Counted from the stretch's first letter, positions 1 to 8,487 are shown. The stretch: DNA of 64,000 bases from an uncultured Collinsella sp. (GCA_934668875.1 CAKUON010000006.1:1-64000); one strand, 5' to 3'. Program-made: numbers and translations. Notes: generated by a model from the sequence alone, not told the origin.

Positions 1-195
1 GTCTCAAGAAGGAGTAACATCGGGATTTGCAGCGACGGACCTCAGGACGCTCTTACACCACGTCTGCGCGCGCGACCTAGATATGCCTTCAAATTGATCA
101 AAATGCCCGGTAGCATGCTTCTGTGTGCCAACGTTAATGAACATATTTACTGTTGTGTCTATTATCTTGTAAGATCGTTATGATACTACGCTAGC

Positions 196-235
196 AACAG
201 AACTCATATTTGCCGTTTTTTGTCCACAGGGTATG
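196..235 (+). repeat. Solo end related to the 58.2-kb MITE-like element
   Basis: The stretch CAG-ACTCATATTTGCC followed by a T-rich run and CCA-GGGTATG closely resembles the right terminal inverted repeat at 58388-58420. The sequence just upstream (about 150-170, containing TATTATCTT) also resembles the interior of that element. This suggests a truncated copy, but the match is short and was judged by eye. Confidence 0.45.
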
Positions 236-306
236 CCGCAGAAGATCCAACTTGCTCCAGCGTGCCGTACGCTGGCCCTCCCCTTCCGGCGAGCGCCGAC
301 ATTTCC

Positions 307-350
307 CCAGATAAAACCGACCAAAATAAACCTGTCCCTTTTCGGCAGGT
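307..350 (+). repeat. 44-bp dispersed repeat, copy 1
   Basis: This 44-bp stretch matches the reverse complement of 1904-1947 at 38 of 44 positions. It begins CCAGATAAAACC and ends GGCAGGT. The element contains short arms able to form a stem (AAACCTG with CAGGTTT in this copy). The two copies flank the DAHP synthase gene in inverted orientation. Function unknown. Confidence 0.7.
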
Positions 351-440
351 TTCGCTTGCACTTTAGCGTGCGACAGCGGATAATGCCGAGCATTCGAGAA
401 TTCGCCAATTGTTGCCGTTAATTGATAAAGGAGGACCCAT

Positions 441-1472
441 ATGGCCATGGAATTCAAGCGCAGGTTGCCGATCCCCATGGAGATCCGCGAGGAAATGCCG
501 CTTTCCGCCGAGCTTACCGCCAAAAAGCAGGCATTCGACGCCGAGGTCGCCAAGGTCTTTACCGGCGAGGACGCACGCAAAGCGCTCATCATCGGCCCGT
601 GCTCTGCCGACCGCGAGGACTCGGTGCTTGAGTACATGAACCGACTGGCCAAGGTCGCCGAAGAGGTCAAGGACAAACTCATCATCATTCCGCGCGTCTA
701 CACCAACAAGCCGCGCACCAAGGGCACTGGCTACAAAGGCCTGCTGCACAACCCCGACCCCGAGGCGCCCGATGACCTGCTCGAAGGCGTCAAGGCCATC
801 CGCCATATGCACCTGCGCGTCATCGAGGAGACGGGCTTCTTCACCGCCGACGAGATGCTCTATCCCTCCAACTACCAGTACCTCGTCGACCTGCTGAGCT
901 ACGTCGCCGTGGGCGCGCGCTCGGTCGAGAACCAGGAGCATCGTCTGGTGTCGAGCGGCATTTCGGTGCCCGTGGGCATGAAGAATCCCACCGCCGGCTC
1001 TACCACCGTCATGCTCAACTCTATTTACGCCGCTCAGGCTCACCAGAGCTTTATCTTCCGTAACTGGGAGGTCGAGTGCGACGGCAACCCGCTCGCACAC
1101 GCCGTCATGCGTGGCTACATCGGTCTCGACGGTCGCACCTACCCCAACTACCACTACGAGCACCTGGAGCGCCTGGCCGAGCGCTATACCGAGCATGCCG
1201 GCTACGCCAACCCGGCGGCGGTCATCGACTGCAACCACGACAACTCGGGCAAGCGCCCGCTGGAGCAGTACCGCATCTGCAAGGAGGTGCTCGACAGCTG
1301 CCGCCGCAACGAGTCCATCTCTAAGCTGGTCAAGGGCTTTATGATCGAGTCTTACCTGGAAGACGGCAACCAGCCGGTCGACGGCGGCGTCTTCGGCAAG
1401 TCGATCACCGACCCGTGCCTAGGCTGGGAAAAAACCGATTACCTCATCCACGAGATCGCAGAGCGTATTTAG
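441..1472 (+). CDS. 3-deoxy-7-phosphoheptulonate (DAHP) synthase, AroF/AroG/AroH class
   Basis: A 343-residue class I (AroG-type) DAHP synthase. It condenses phosphoenolpyruvate with erythrose-4-phosphate in the first step of the shikimate pathway, in the cytosol. Family signatures are visible in order: GPCSADRED near residue 53, RVYTNKPRTKGTGYKGL near 90 (PEP and substrate binding), KNPTAGSTT near 180, DCNHDNSGK near 254 and ESYLEDGNQ near 305. Length is normal for the family. The ATG at 441 follows an AAAGGAGG ribosome binding site at 7-bp spacing. The gene stands alone, with no other aro gene in the window. A two-copy structured element begins immediately after its stop codon. Which paralogue (tyrosine-, phenylalanine- or tryptophan-sensitive) it represents cannot be told from the sequence. 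Confidence 0.95.
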   Translation: MAMEFKRRLPIPMEIREEMPLSAELTAKKQAFDAEVAKVFTGEDARKALIIGPCSADREDSVLEYMNRLAKVAEEVKDKLIIIPRVYTNKPRTKGTGYKGLLHNPDPEAPDDLLEGVKAIRHMHLRVIEETGFFTADEMLYPSNYQYLVDLLSYVAVGARSVENQEHRLVSSGISVPVGMKNPTAGSTTVMLNSIYAAQAHQSFIFRNWEVECDGNPLAHAVMRGYIGLDGRTYPNYHYEHLERLAERYTEHAGYANPAAVIDCNHDNSGKRPLEQYRICKEVLDSCRRNESISKLVKGFMIESYLEDGNQPVDGGVFGKSITDPCLGWEKTDYLIHEIAERI

Positions 1473-1615
1473 TTACGCGGTTTTACCAAGCCGCGTAACG
1501 GCTCGACGCTGCAAACCCGCCAGAGCGGCAACCTGCCTTTCAGCTTCGACGGCATGACCAGAAGGTCAATGCCGCCTCGCTTCAAGGCACCTTGCTCGCT
1601 CTGGCGGGTTTTCGC
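1472..1615 (+). ncRNA. Structured element, copy A (candidate RNA)
   Basis: The element starts at the stop codon of the DAHP synthase gene. It contains a 9-bp hairpin (1472-1480 with 1491-1499), then GGCTCGACGCTGC, a perfect 15-bp outer stem (1513-1527 with 1597-1611), an imperfect inner stem, and an apical hairpin GGCAT-GACC-agaa-GGTC-A-ATGCC (1551-1573) with a bulged A. The same architecture is at 26215-26360 with different stem bases that keep pairing. It could be a 3'-UTR RNA, a terminator-like structure or a small mobile repeat. Confidence 0.55.
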
Positions 1616-1647
1616 TGTCTGCGCCAAAACATCGGCGTTGCCGGAGT

Positions 1648-1732
1648 GGTCGTTGGGGACGTTCTTAAACGACTAGTCGTTGGGGACGTTCTTGTTTGAC
1701 TAGTCGTTTAAGAACGTCCCCAACGACTACCC
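1648..1732. repeat. Inverted and direct repeat cluster (GTCGTTGGGGACGTTCTT family)
   Basis: A 28-bp arm beginning GTCGTTGGGGACG (about 1648-1675) is the reverse complement of the arm ending at about 1729. A third copy of the same unit sits in direct orientation between them. Related fragments with GGGGAC and ACTAGTCGTTG occur at 22386-22412 and 43493-43515. This looks like a dispersed palindromic repeat family of unknown function. Confidence 0.75.
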
Positions 1733-1903
1733 CTTGCGTATCGTATGCGCGCCGGGCTTCGGGGGCCAGGCGCACTCTGTTAAACATGCCCTCGGGTCGC
1801 ACGGTTCCCTTCGAATCGATCATACAAGCCCCCAATCTGTTCGGTTTCCCCAGATTGTGAGCCCGCACGCCCAGGGCGCACGGCCCGCCGTTCAGCTGAA
1901 ACC

Positions 1904-1947
1904 ACCTACCAAAAAGGGACGAGTTTATTTAGGTAGGTTTTATCTGG
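1904..1947 (-). repeat. 44-bp dispersed repeat, copy 2
   Basis: This is the inverted partner of 307-350, with 6 differences in 44 positions. In this copy CCTACC and GGTAGG can pair to close a hairpin around an A/T-rich loop. Confidence 0.7.
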
Positions 1948-1958
1948 GCAAACGTTAA

Positions 1959-1994
1959 AACCGCCGTAAGGGAGCTGCCTTCCCTCGCGGCGGT
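1959..1994 (+). terminator. GC-rich hairpin in the 1473-2234 intergenic region
   Basis: CCGCCG and CGGCGG arms with an inner AGGGA/TCCCT pairing form a stem-loop, followed by a short T-containing stretch. It could terminate plus-strand transcripts coming from the DAHP synthase side. Confidence 0.4.
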
Positions 1995-2007
1995 CTTCCA
2001 GCAGAAA

Positions 2008-2131
2008 AACCAAGTGAGTAGGCTTTTAGCAGGAAGCCAAGCACACCCCAAAACACCACGGCTCTGACCTGCGGTTTTATTGATCATTTGTCGCGATGTG
2101 CTCGGCATATCTAAATAAGTCTACTCACTTG
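2008..2131. repeat. Core-plus-variable-arms element, copy 1
   Basis: Inverted arms (2011-2025 and 2117-2131, 14 of 15 pairing, reading CAAGTGAGTAG) enclose a core with ACCTGCGGTTTTATT and GTGCTCGGC. The same core occurs at 36513-36555, where it is enclosed by inverted arms of a completely different sequence. No gene is seen inside. Confidence 0.6.
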
Positions 2132-2154
2132 CATCCGAGACGCACCAGATAGGC

Positions 2155-2199
2155 AAAAAATACCGCCGCGAAAGGCGCCTGGCCCCCTTCGCGGCAGTT
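2155..2199 (-). terminator. Terminator of the ABC permease gene
   Basis: Read on the minus strand, CTGCCGCGAA pairs with TTCGCGGCGG across a GC-rich loop and is followed by a run of six T. It lies 36 bp past the stop of the permease gene. Confidence 0.85.
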
Positions 2200-2234
2200 A
2201 TTTGCTCTGGTTTTGCGACTATTTTGCTCGCTTG

Positions 2235-4448
2235 TTACTCGCTGTAGCGGGTGGCGATGGCAGCTTGTACCATGCCGGCGCTCATGAGGTACGTTACCAA
2301 GAAGTAGCCGCCGTAGGCCGCCAGGAAAATCGCGCAGGTGAGGCCCACGGTGCCGGCGATGCTCATATCGCCGAATACGCTCACCAGCTCGATGATCACC
2401 TTGAGCGCCACAAAGGAGTGCGCCAGGCCCACTGCCAGCGGGAACAGGAAGAATACCGCTTGCTGCGCCATCACCGAATGGCGAATCTGGCGGTCATCAC
2501 AGCCGATCTGTGCCAGCACACGATAGCTGCGGCTGCCGTCGGCCACATTGGAGAGCTGCTGGATCGACAGAATCGCCGCACATGCAACGACCAGCACAAA
2601 GCCAATGTAGATGGCTAGATAGCTAATCATGCCGTTCATCTGCGCTGCTTGCGTGTACATCTCGGAACGCGTGATGAAGACTCCCCACGACCCCGGCTCC
2701 TTGCCGTCAACGAGCAGATTGTCGAGCAAGGTGTATTTAATGTTCTCGTCTGCCTCGGTCGTATCCATCCCCTGTTTGTAGTTAACGAGCAGATTACTGG
2801 CATACGGCTGCAGATTAAGTTGGGACAACAGCTCATCGGCTACGACCACGGTACCGGGATTGCTGCCCATCGCCGAGTTGGCGATGGCCGCCGTGTCCTC
2901 GTCCGACTTATCGGTTGCGGGCTTGAGCTCATGCCCGCCCAAGGTGAGGGTATGGCCGCCGGCCATATATTTGGTGTACAGGTCGCCCAGCTCACCGCCC
3001 ATATCACACGTAAGCAAGTACTGGTCCCGGCCAATGCTCACCGGCTCCTCGCCCATCATCTGGCGCAATTTGTTGTACTGGCTCGCCGGCGTCACAAACA
3101 GACCCATCGCATCGGCGTTGCTTCCCTCGAGCGCCTTGGGAAGTTTTTCGCCCATGGCCTTGCACATCTCACCCGCCACCACCGAAGGGCCCGAGCCGCC
3201 AAGCGGGTAACTCAGATACGAATCGATCTGCACATGCTCACCGGCAACATCGGCGATATTGACCTTTTTGCCGGTCTCGTCGTTGTTGTCCGCCGACTTG
3301 CGCTCGCCATGCCATGCAGCGTACAAATCGACCGTTGCATCGGCCAGCACCATGCGATCGGCCTCAGACGGATTGACATACTCCTTGTAGTAGTCGAGCG
3401 TTTCGGGCGTGTAATAGATATACGTCTGAGACACGTCAACAGGGTTATAGCGCTCCAGATTCTCGTTCATCACGTTGGCAATCGACATACCGCACGTCAC
3501 CGAGGTGATGGCGAGGAACAGGATCATCGTGATGACGCCCATCGAAAAGCACACCGTATTGACCTTGGCCGAAAGCTGACGCACGGTAAACATATTGAGG
3601 CCGCGCCAATACACACCACGCAAGCTCTGCAGCAGCTTGATAAGCATGCCCGAGAGTCCCCAGAACAGCGCAAAGGTACCCACGGTAACCATAGCGGTCG
3701 TAATGCCAAACTGGCTCATGGCCTCTTGCAGCTTGCTGTCCGTCGCGGTTAGCGGGAACCCATCACGTAGCAGACGGTAATAGGCCACGCCCACAAGCAC
3801 CACGCCCACGGCAAAGATGGCAATCGCGATCCAGGGGTTGCGTGTCTTGATGCTCTCGTTGCGACGCTCGGCACCCATGAGCTCGATAAGCTTGGTGCGG
3901 CGCACGGCGCGAAGGTTCAGCAGTAGCGTGAGCACAAACATTACGAGCATGCAGGCAAGGGTCAGGTTGAACGCATGCACCGAGAAGAAGAAGTGGAAAT
4001 TGGCGATCTGCGTCTTAAAGAGCGAGGCCGTAAAGAACGTCATGAGCTGGGAGAGCCCCACACCCAGCACGATGCCGGCAACAAAGGCGCCGATCGAGAC
4101 GATCACCGTCTCGAGCGCCATGATCGTGGCGACGCGCCCGCGGCCCATGCCGAGCACCTGGTACAGGCCAAACTCCTTTTTGCGGCGTTTCATGATGAAG
4201 TTATTGGCGTACACCATCAAAAAGGCCATGACACCGGCCAAAAAGTACGTCAGGTAGCCGAGCATGCTGCCCATAACCTGTGCCAAGCCCTCTTCATCGA
4301 TTCCGGCGATGTCGACCTGCATCGAGACGGTGTTGAAGGCATAGAAAACGGTGACGCCCAGGGTAAGCGTCAGCAGGTAGACGAGGTAGTCGCGGCCGGC
4401 GCGGCGGACGTTGCCCCAAGCGAGTTTACAGAGCATCGGAGCCCTCAC
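2235..4448 (-). CDS. ABC transporter permease, FtsX/BceB family
   Basis: A 737-residue membrane protein typical of the permeases that pair with MacB/BceA-type ATPases. An N-terminal helix is followed by a FtsX core near residues 60-190, a second set of helices near 210-330, a large extracytoplasmic domain of about 250 residues (about 345-600), and C-terminal helices near 615-730. This layout matches peptide-sensing/exporting BceB-like permeases, although a BceRS two-component system is not present next door. Its start overlaps the 3' end of the ATPase gene by 23 bp, so the two are translationally coupled. The substrate cannot be told; resistance to antimicrobial peptides or lipid II-binding antibiotics is an inference from the family. 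Confidence 0.88.
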   Translation of the reverse strand: MRAPMLCKLAWGNVRRAGRDYLVYLLTLTLGVTVFYAFNTVSMQVDIAGIDEEGLAQVMGSMLGYLTYFLAGVMAFLMVYANNFIMKRRKKEFGLYQVLGMGRGRVATIMALETVIVSIGAFVAGIVLGVGLSQLMTFFTASLFKTQIANFHFFFSVHAFNLTLACMLVMFVLTLLLNLRAVRRTKLIELMGAERRNESIKTRNPWIAIAIFAVGVVLVGVAYYRLLRDGFPLTATDSKLQEAMSQFGITTAMVTVGTFALFWGLSGMLIKLLQSLRGVYWRGLNMFTVRQLSAKVNTVCFSMGVITMILFLAITSVTCGMSIANVMNENLERYNPVDVSQTYIYYTPETLDYYKEYVNPSEADRMVLADATVDLYAAWHGERKSADNNDETGKKVNIADVAGEHVQIDSYLSYPLGGSGPSVVAGEMCKAMGEKLPKALEGSNADAMGLFVTPASQYNKLRQMMGEEPVSIGRDQYLLTCDMGGELGDLYTKYMAGGHTLTLGGHELKPATDKSDEDTAAIANSAMGSNPGTVVVADELLSQLNLQPYASNLLVNYKQGMDTTEADENIKYTLLDNLLVDGKEPGSWGVFITRSEMYTQAAQMNGMISYLAIYIGFVLVVACAAILSIQQLSNVADGSRSYRVLAQIGCDDRQIRHSVMAQQAVFFLFPLAVGLAHSFVALKVIIELVSVFGDMSIAGTVGLTCAIFLAAYGGYFLVTYLMSAGMVQAAIATRYSE

Positions 4449-5211
4449 CGCCCATCATGGCAACGACCTCCATAATGCGGTCGAAGAACTCGCGGCGGTC
4501 GGTGTCGCCGCGGCGCAGCTCGGTGAAGATCTTGCCGTCGCGGATAAACAGCACGCGGCTCGTATAGCTGGCGGCAAAGCTGTCGTGCGTGACCATGAGC
4601 ACGGTGGCGCGTAGGCGGCGGTTAAGGGCCTCCAGGCTCTCGAGCAGCAGACGGGCGCTCTTGGAATCGAGGGCGCCGGTGGGCTCGTCGGCCATGATCA
4701 TGGTGGGGTCGGTGACGAGGGCGCGAGCCGCGGCAACGCGCTGCTGCTGACCGCCGGACATCTGGTAGGGATACTTGTCGAGTACCTGACTGATGGACAG
4801 GCGCGCTGCCACATCCTGCACGCGGGTCGAGATCTCTGCCGAGTTTGTGCGGGCGATGGTGAGCGGCAGGGCAATGTTCTCGCGCGCCGTGAGCGTGTCA
4901 AGCAGGTTGGAGTCCTGGAAGATGAAGCCCAGCTCCTCGCGGCGGAACTGCGAGAGCTTGGCCTGCTTCATGCGCGTCACGTCTTGGCCATTGATGCGGA
5001 TGATGCCGCTCGTGGCGCTGTCGATAGTCGACACGCAGTTGAGCAGCGTCGACTTGCCCGAGCCCGAGGCACCCATGATGCCCACGAATTCGCCGCGGTT
5101 GACGGTAAAGCTGACGTCGTTGAGCGCGCGGGTCACGTTGCCCAGCGCGCCGTATACCTTTTCGAGATGCGCGACCTCCAGTACCGGGGTCGCTGCTTGC
5201 ATGGTTTGCAT
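4426..5211 (-). CDS. ABC transporter ATP-binding protein, BceA/MacB type
   Basis: A 261-residue ATPase of the LolD/MacB/BceA class that powers the adjacent permease. Walker A (GASGSGKST) is near residue 51, the Q-loop is FIFQDSNLLD, the signature is MSGGQQQRVAAARAL near 152, and Walker B plus D-loop are MIMADEPTGALD near 171. The H-loop is VMVTHD. The gene comes first in the operon and overlaps the permease gene. A promoter region with a dyad (5295-5312) separates it from the divergent NUDIX-Vsr gene. The ATG at 5211 follows AAGAAAGGACT; another ATG six codons downstream is less well placed. Confidence 0.93.
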   Translation of the reverse strand: MQTMQAATPVLEVAHLEKVYGALGNVTRALNDVSFTVNRGEFVGIMGASGSGKSTLLNCVSTIDSATSGIIRINGQDVTRMKQAKLSQFRREELGFIFQDSNLLDTLTARENIALPLTIARTNSAEISTRVQDVAARLSISQVLDKYPYQMSGGQQQRVAAARALVTDPTMIMADEPTGALDSKSARLLLESLEALNRRLRATVLMVTHDSFAASYTSRVLFIRDGKIFTELRRGDTDRREFFDRIMEVVAMMGGEGSDAL

Positions 5212-5294
5212 ACCGAGTCCTTTCTTGCGATTAGTCTACGGCATCTATAGTCGCAAGAAGACGAGTCGGCTACCATCGATATAGCTTACGCTTG

Positions 5295-5312
5295 CCTTAC
5301 CGTTGTGTAAGG
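5295..5312. promoter_or_regulatory. Dyad symmetric site in a divergent promoter
   Basis: CCTTAC-N6-GTAAGG is a perfect 6-bp dyad in the 144-bp gap between the ABC operon and the NUDIX-Vsr gene. It is a candidate operator for either direction. No local regulator can be assigned. Confidence 0.45.
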
Positions 5313-5355
5313 TAGCGCTGGGTAGTCACGTGTTGATGTTGAGAGAGGACTCCTG

Positions 5356-6339
5356 TTGAAGACCGTTCATGTTGCTGCTGGGATCATTCGCAAGGAAGGA
5401 TCCGACGAGCTGCTTGCCGTGCAGCGCGGCTATGGCGACATGCAGGGACTTTGGGAGTTCCCCGGCGGCAAGCTCATGCGCGGCGAGTCGCCCGAGGACG
5501 CCGTGCGCCGCGAGCTCATGGAAGAGCTGCAGGTGAAGGTCACCAACCTGCGCGATTTCTATACCGTCGAGTACGACTACCCCGATTTTCATCTCTCCAT
5601 GGAGTGCTATTACTGCTCGCTCGTCGATGAGTTCGGTGAACCCCAGAAGCACGACCGGCAGCTCGATATCCGCTGGATTCCACGCACCTCGCTGGCAACG
5701 GTAGAGTGGATGCCCGCCGACAAAGGGCTGATCGATGCGCTGATTGAGCTCAAGGAAGACCGGCTTGAGGCAAGCGCGGCCAATGACGTCGAGTCAGCGA
5801 CCGACGAGCCCACCACCAAGCCCAAGCGCAAAACCAAGCGCCGCTCCAAAAAGCGCACCAAGCCCGGCTTGCTCGACGGCATCGACACCTCGGACCTCTC
5901 CGCCGACGAGCGTGAACTAGTGCGCCGTCGCGCCGCCATCAAAAAGTCCATGAAGGGCAACAAGCGCGCCAACACCAAGCCCGAGCTGCTCGTTCGCCAG
6001 CGTCTACGTGCTGCTGGCCTTACGGGTTATCGCTTGGAATGGAAAGTCCCCGGCAAGCCCGACATCGCCTTCCCCGGGCGCAAGATCGCCATCTTCGTCA
6101 ACGGCTGCTTTTGGCATCGCTGCCCCAAGTGCAATCCGAGCCAGCCCAAGCGCAACGTTGAGTTTTGGGAGGCAAAGTTCCGCCGCAACGTCGAGCGCGA
6201 CCGCGCCGCCGTGGCAGCGCTCACCGAAATGGGCTGGACACCCATAACTATCTGGGAATGCGAACTCAAAAAGGACCGCATCGACGCCACCATGGAAAAG
6301 GTCATCGAGCAGGTTCGCGCCGCGACCCCGCAGCGCTAA
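5356..6339 (+). CDS. NUDIX hydrolase fused to a Vsr-like endonuclease
   Basis: A 327-residue two-domain protein. Residues 1-135 are a MutT-type NUDIX domain with the box at 38-60 (G..5..E..7..REL.EE); the usual glycine near the end of the box is Q59. A lysine/arginine-rich linker (about 153-205) leads to a very-short-patch-repair (Vsr) type nuclease at about 206-325, with TKPELLVRQRLRAAG, the catalytic-type PD (D236), NGCFWHRCPKC (H254) and an IWECEL end. MutT proteins hydrolyse oxidised nucleotides; Vsr nicks T:G mismatches and normally accompanies a cytosine methyltransferase, none of which is visible here. The start is TTG after a GAGAGAGGA ribosome binding site. The frame is continuous, so the fusion is seen directly; a joint DNA-repair role is inference. 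Confidence 0.9.
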   Translation: MKTVHVAAGIIRKEGSDELLAVQRGYGDMQGLWEFPGGKLMRGESPEDAVRRELMEELQVKVTNLRDFYTVEYDYPDFHLSMECYYCSLVDEFGEPQKHDRQLDIRWIPRTSLATVEWMPADKGLIDALIELKEDRLEASAANDVESATDEPTTKPKRKTKRRSKKRTKPGLLDGIDTSDLSADERELVRRRAAIKKSMKGNKRANTKPELLVRQRLRAAGLTGYRLEWKVPGKPDIAFPGRKIAIFVNGCFWHRCPKCNPSQPKRNVEFWEAKFRRNVERDRAAVAALTEMGWTPITIWECELKKDRIDATMEKVIEQVRAATPQR

Positions 6340-6590
6340 AACGAGCCATTCACAGACCCCGCACGCGCGCGCCACATCCGCGCCACAAACCTTAGAAAGC
6401 CCTTAAGCTCAAAACCTTTCAAGAGTGTTACTCAGCACCTCTGACCTGCTGTTTCATCGTACCATCAAACCTCATTAAGCCTTTCTTTAGCGCTTCTTTG
6501 CAACGACCGCGGCATAATACTGCCAACGCACGGGACCTAGCAGCACACCCCGTGCGCAACCTTTTGGTGGACATCGAGGAGGCCGCACGC

Positions 6591-6797
6591 ATGCATTCTT
6601 CCAATGACGCAGCACAGCCATCCCTAAAACATGCGGACCTTTTCTCCTTCCCCCCGACACAGAGAGACGGTCTCCTCGACTCCTCCACCACAAAAGCCAA
6701 ACGCTCAACTAATCAGAACCTCAACTTACGAGCATCCTTCGAAAAGCTCCAAGCATCCCTAGACAAGGCGTTCCCCGAACAGGCAAGGGCAATCTAA
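6591..6797 (+). CDS. Small hypothetical protein, 68 residues
   Basis: An ATG at 6591 is preceded by GAGGAGG at 8-bp spacing and opens a 68-codon frame ending just before the AraC-type regulator gene. The product is hydrophilic, with a possible amphipathic helix near its C-terminus (LRASFEKLQASLDKAF). No family is recognised. The strong ribosome binding site is the main support. The surrounding DNA is less GC-rich than the neighbouring housekeeping genes. Confidence 0.4.
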   Translation: MHSSNDAAQPSLKHADLFSFPPTQRDGLLDSSTTKAKRSTNQNLNLRASFEKLQASLDKAFPEQARAI

Positions 6798-6822
6798 GCC
6801 CATCGCGCTTTATACTGATGCC

Positions 6823-7755
6823 ATGCGAAACATGGATCACATAGAATTGCACCGCGGAGGACGCGAGGAAGCGTTTCCCGAGACCGCCGAAGACTGGCCC
6901 TATATTGCCGAACGCGCAGAATTCGCTCGCTATCCGGGCAATTCCGTCCCCTGGCACTGGCATTCCGAAGTTGAGCTTTTCTACATGGAGCAGGGAGCGA
7001 TTGACTATCGAGCGCACGCGGCTCATGAGCACGTACGCTTTGAGGAAGGGTCCGCCGGCTTTATCAACGGCGGCGTTTTGCATAGCACGCTGCAATCACC
7101 CAATTCGGCGCCAGCCATTCAAATGCTGCATATCTTTCAGCCGTCGATGCTCGGCGATCCCGCGGGACGTCTCCAAAAGCGCTACATCAACCCATTGCTT
7201 CAATGTCGAGGCGTCGATATACTCAAATGGTCGCCCACCAACCCCGACGATATGCCCTTTATCGATTTGCTGAAGAGCTCCTTCAGCCACGATCTTCAAC
7301 AGCCGCAGAACGATATGGCGCTTCGAAATAGCCTGTCAGAACTCTGGATTCAGATCTATGCCAAGGCTGAACCACAATTCGCTTTGAACAATAGTTCTTT
7401 GATGACCAGCCGCGATATTCGGTTCAGGGAAATTCTGGACTACATCCGCACACACTATGCAGACAGCATAGATGTTCCCCAAATTGCGTCCGCAGTCGGC
7501 ATCAGCGAAAGAGATTGTTATCGCACCATCAAAGCTTGCGCGGGAACAACCCCAGCCGCGTATCTACGCGCATACCGCATCACCCGCGCTTGCACGCTCT
7601 TGACGCACACCACGCGAACGGTACAGACGATCGCTCACCAATGCGGCTTTGCAACGGCAAGCCACCTTGGGCAGGTATTCAAGGAACAAATTGGCTGCAC
7701 CCCTTCTGAGTATCGAGCCATGAGGCAGAATTTCGATACTACGGGGCAGAAATAA
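6823..7755 (+). CDS. AraC family transcriptional regulator
   Basis: A 310-residue regulator with an N-terminal cupin-type sensor domain (about 30-110, including PWHWHSEVELFYMEQG) and a C-terminal AraC double helix-turn-helix (about 205-303). The second helix-turn-helix shows the family ending VQTIAHQCGFATASHLGQVFKEQIGCTPSEYR pattern. AraC proteins of this type usually sense a sugar or related small molecule and activate a nearby operon. The HAD phosphatase gene starts 59 bp downstream and may be co-transcribed. The codon use is more relaxed than in the flanking genes, suggesting more recent acquisition. Its target is not evident. AraC proteins bind direct repeats about 21 bp apart, which makes it one candidate for the 21-bp repeat motif seen upstream of the sugar operons; that link is speculative. 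Confidence 0.9.
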   Translation: MRNMDHIELHRGGREEAFPETAEDWPYIAERAEFARYPGNSVPWHWHSEVELFYMEQGAIDYRAHAAHEHVRFEEGSAGFINGGVLHSTLQSPNSAPAIQMLHIFQPSMLGDPAGRLQKRYINPLLQCRGVDILKWSPTNPDDMPFIDLLKSSFSHDLQQPQNDMALRNSLSELWIQIYAKAEPQFALNNSSLMTSRDIRFREILDYIRTHYADSIDVPQIASAVGISERDCYRTIKACAGTTPAAYLRAYRITRACTLLTHTTRTVQTIAHQCGFATASHLGQVFKEQIGCTPSEYRAMRQNFDTTGQK

Positions 7756-7814
7756 CGCTAGCGCTTCCACCTCACCTATCACACACTATCAGACAGATGA
7801 GAGAAAGGAATGCC

Positions 7815-8438
7815 ATGAAACAATTCGACCATGTCGTGTTTGACGTTGATGGGACATTGGCAGATACAGAAGAAAGCGTGCTGTCATCGCTTGCCCAGAT
7901 TGTCCAAGAAGAGACCGGCAAAACGCTCCCCCGAAACGAGCTTGAGTTTGCCCTCGGCATACCCGGCAAGGATGCTCTTGTGAAGCTTGGAATCTACTCG
8001 CAAGCAACGTTGGATCGCTGGTGCCACGTTGCCGCCAGCTTTAAAAGCACCATCAGCGTGTTTCCAGGTTTGCTTGAAGTCATCGCAAAACTCGCCGATA
8101 GCGGTTGCAATCTTGGCATTGTCTCCTCACGTGCGCGCGACGAATACGCAGAAGAAATAGCACCCCTTGGCTTCGATACGTATTTTGAGCACATCATCCT
8201 TGTCGAAGACACAACCGAACACAAACCCGCACCCGCACCCATGCTCGAATATCTCCGACGTACGGGCGCAAACCCCGACAGCGTCATCTACGTTGGCGAC
8301 ACCGTCTACGACGAACAATGCGCAACTTCAGCAGGGGTCAATTTTGCCCGAGCAGCATGGGGATCCCACCAAGAAATCCCCAACGCCACCTACAACCTAA
8401 AAACCCCTACAGACCTGCTAACCCTAACAACCAAGTAA
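7815..8438 (+). CDS. HAD superfamily hydrolase (phosphoglycolate phosphatase-like)
   Basis: A 207-residue haloacid dehalogenase-like phosphatase. Motif I is DVDGTLADTE near residue 9 (nucleophile and acid aspartates), motif II is SSRARDE near residue 103, the lysine motif is HKPAPAP near 137, and motif III is VGDTVYDE near 160. An alpha-helical cap lies between motifs I and II, as in Gph and beta-phosphoglucomutase relatives. The ATG at 7815 follows AGAAAGGA; an in-frame ATG six codons upstream has no ribosome binding site. The substrate is not predictable. The gene lies downstream of the AraC regulator on the same strand, and the pair is followed by the giant hairpin at 8488-8638. Confidence 0.88.
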   Translation: MKQFDHVVFDVDGTLADTEESVLSSLAQIVQEETGKTLPRNELEFALGIPGKDALVKLGIYSQATLDRWCHVAASFKSTISVFPGLLEVIAKLADSGCNLGIVSSRARDEYAEEIAPLGFDTYFEHIILVEDTTEHKPAPAPMLEYLRRTGANPDSVIYVGDTVYDEQCATSAGVNFARAAWGSHQEIPNATYNLKTPTDLLTLTTK

Positions 8439-8487
8439 CCCTTCCATCCCAAATTATCAGCCTTAACGCCACAAGGGCGACTGAGCA

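Larger units (their letters stand above)
1..440. other. Intergenic region upstream of DAHP synthase
   Basis: No convincing gene is seen here. Reading frames that cross this stretch lack a ribosome binding site and run antisense into the next gene. It holds a partial copy of the 58.2-kb inverted-repeat element (about 196-235), a 7-bp stem-loop at 257-275 and one copy of a 44-bp repeat (307-350) whose second copy lies at 1904-1947 on the other strand. A strong Shine-Dalgarno (AAAGGAGG, 427-434) closes the region. Confidence 0.6.

Noticed and set aside
191..688. Minus-strand frame in the first 700 bases
   Set aside because: It overlaps the well-supported DAHP synthase gene antisense, lacks a good start signal and has a low-complexity serine-rich product.
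1472..1615. Interpretation of the structured element as a simple terminator of the DAHP synthase gene
   Set aside because: The order of several hairpins with a conserved single-stranded GGCTCGACGCTGC and a second copy with covarying stems exceed a terminator. A termination function as one of its roles is not excluded.
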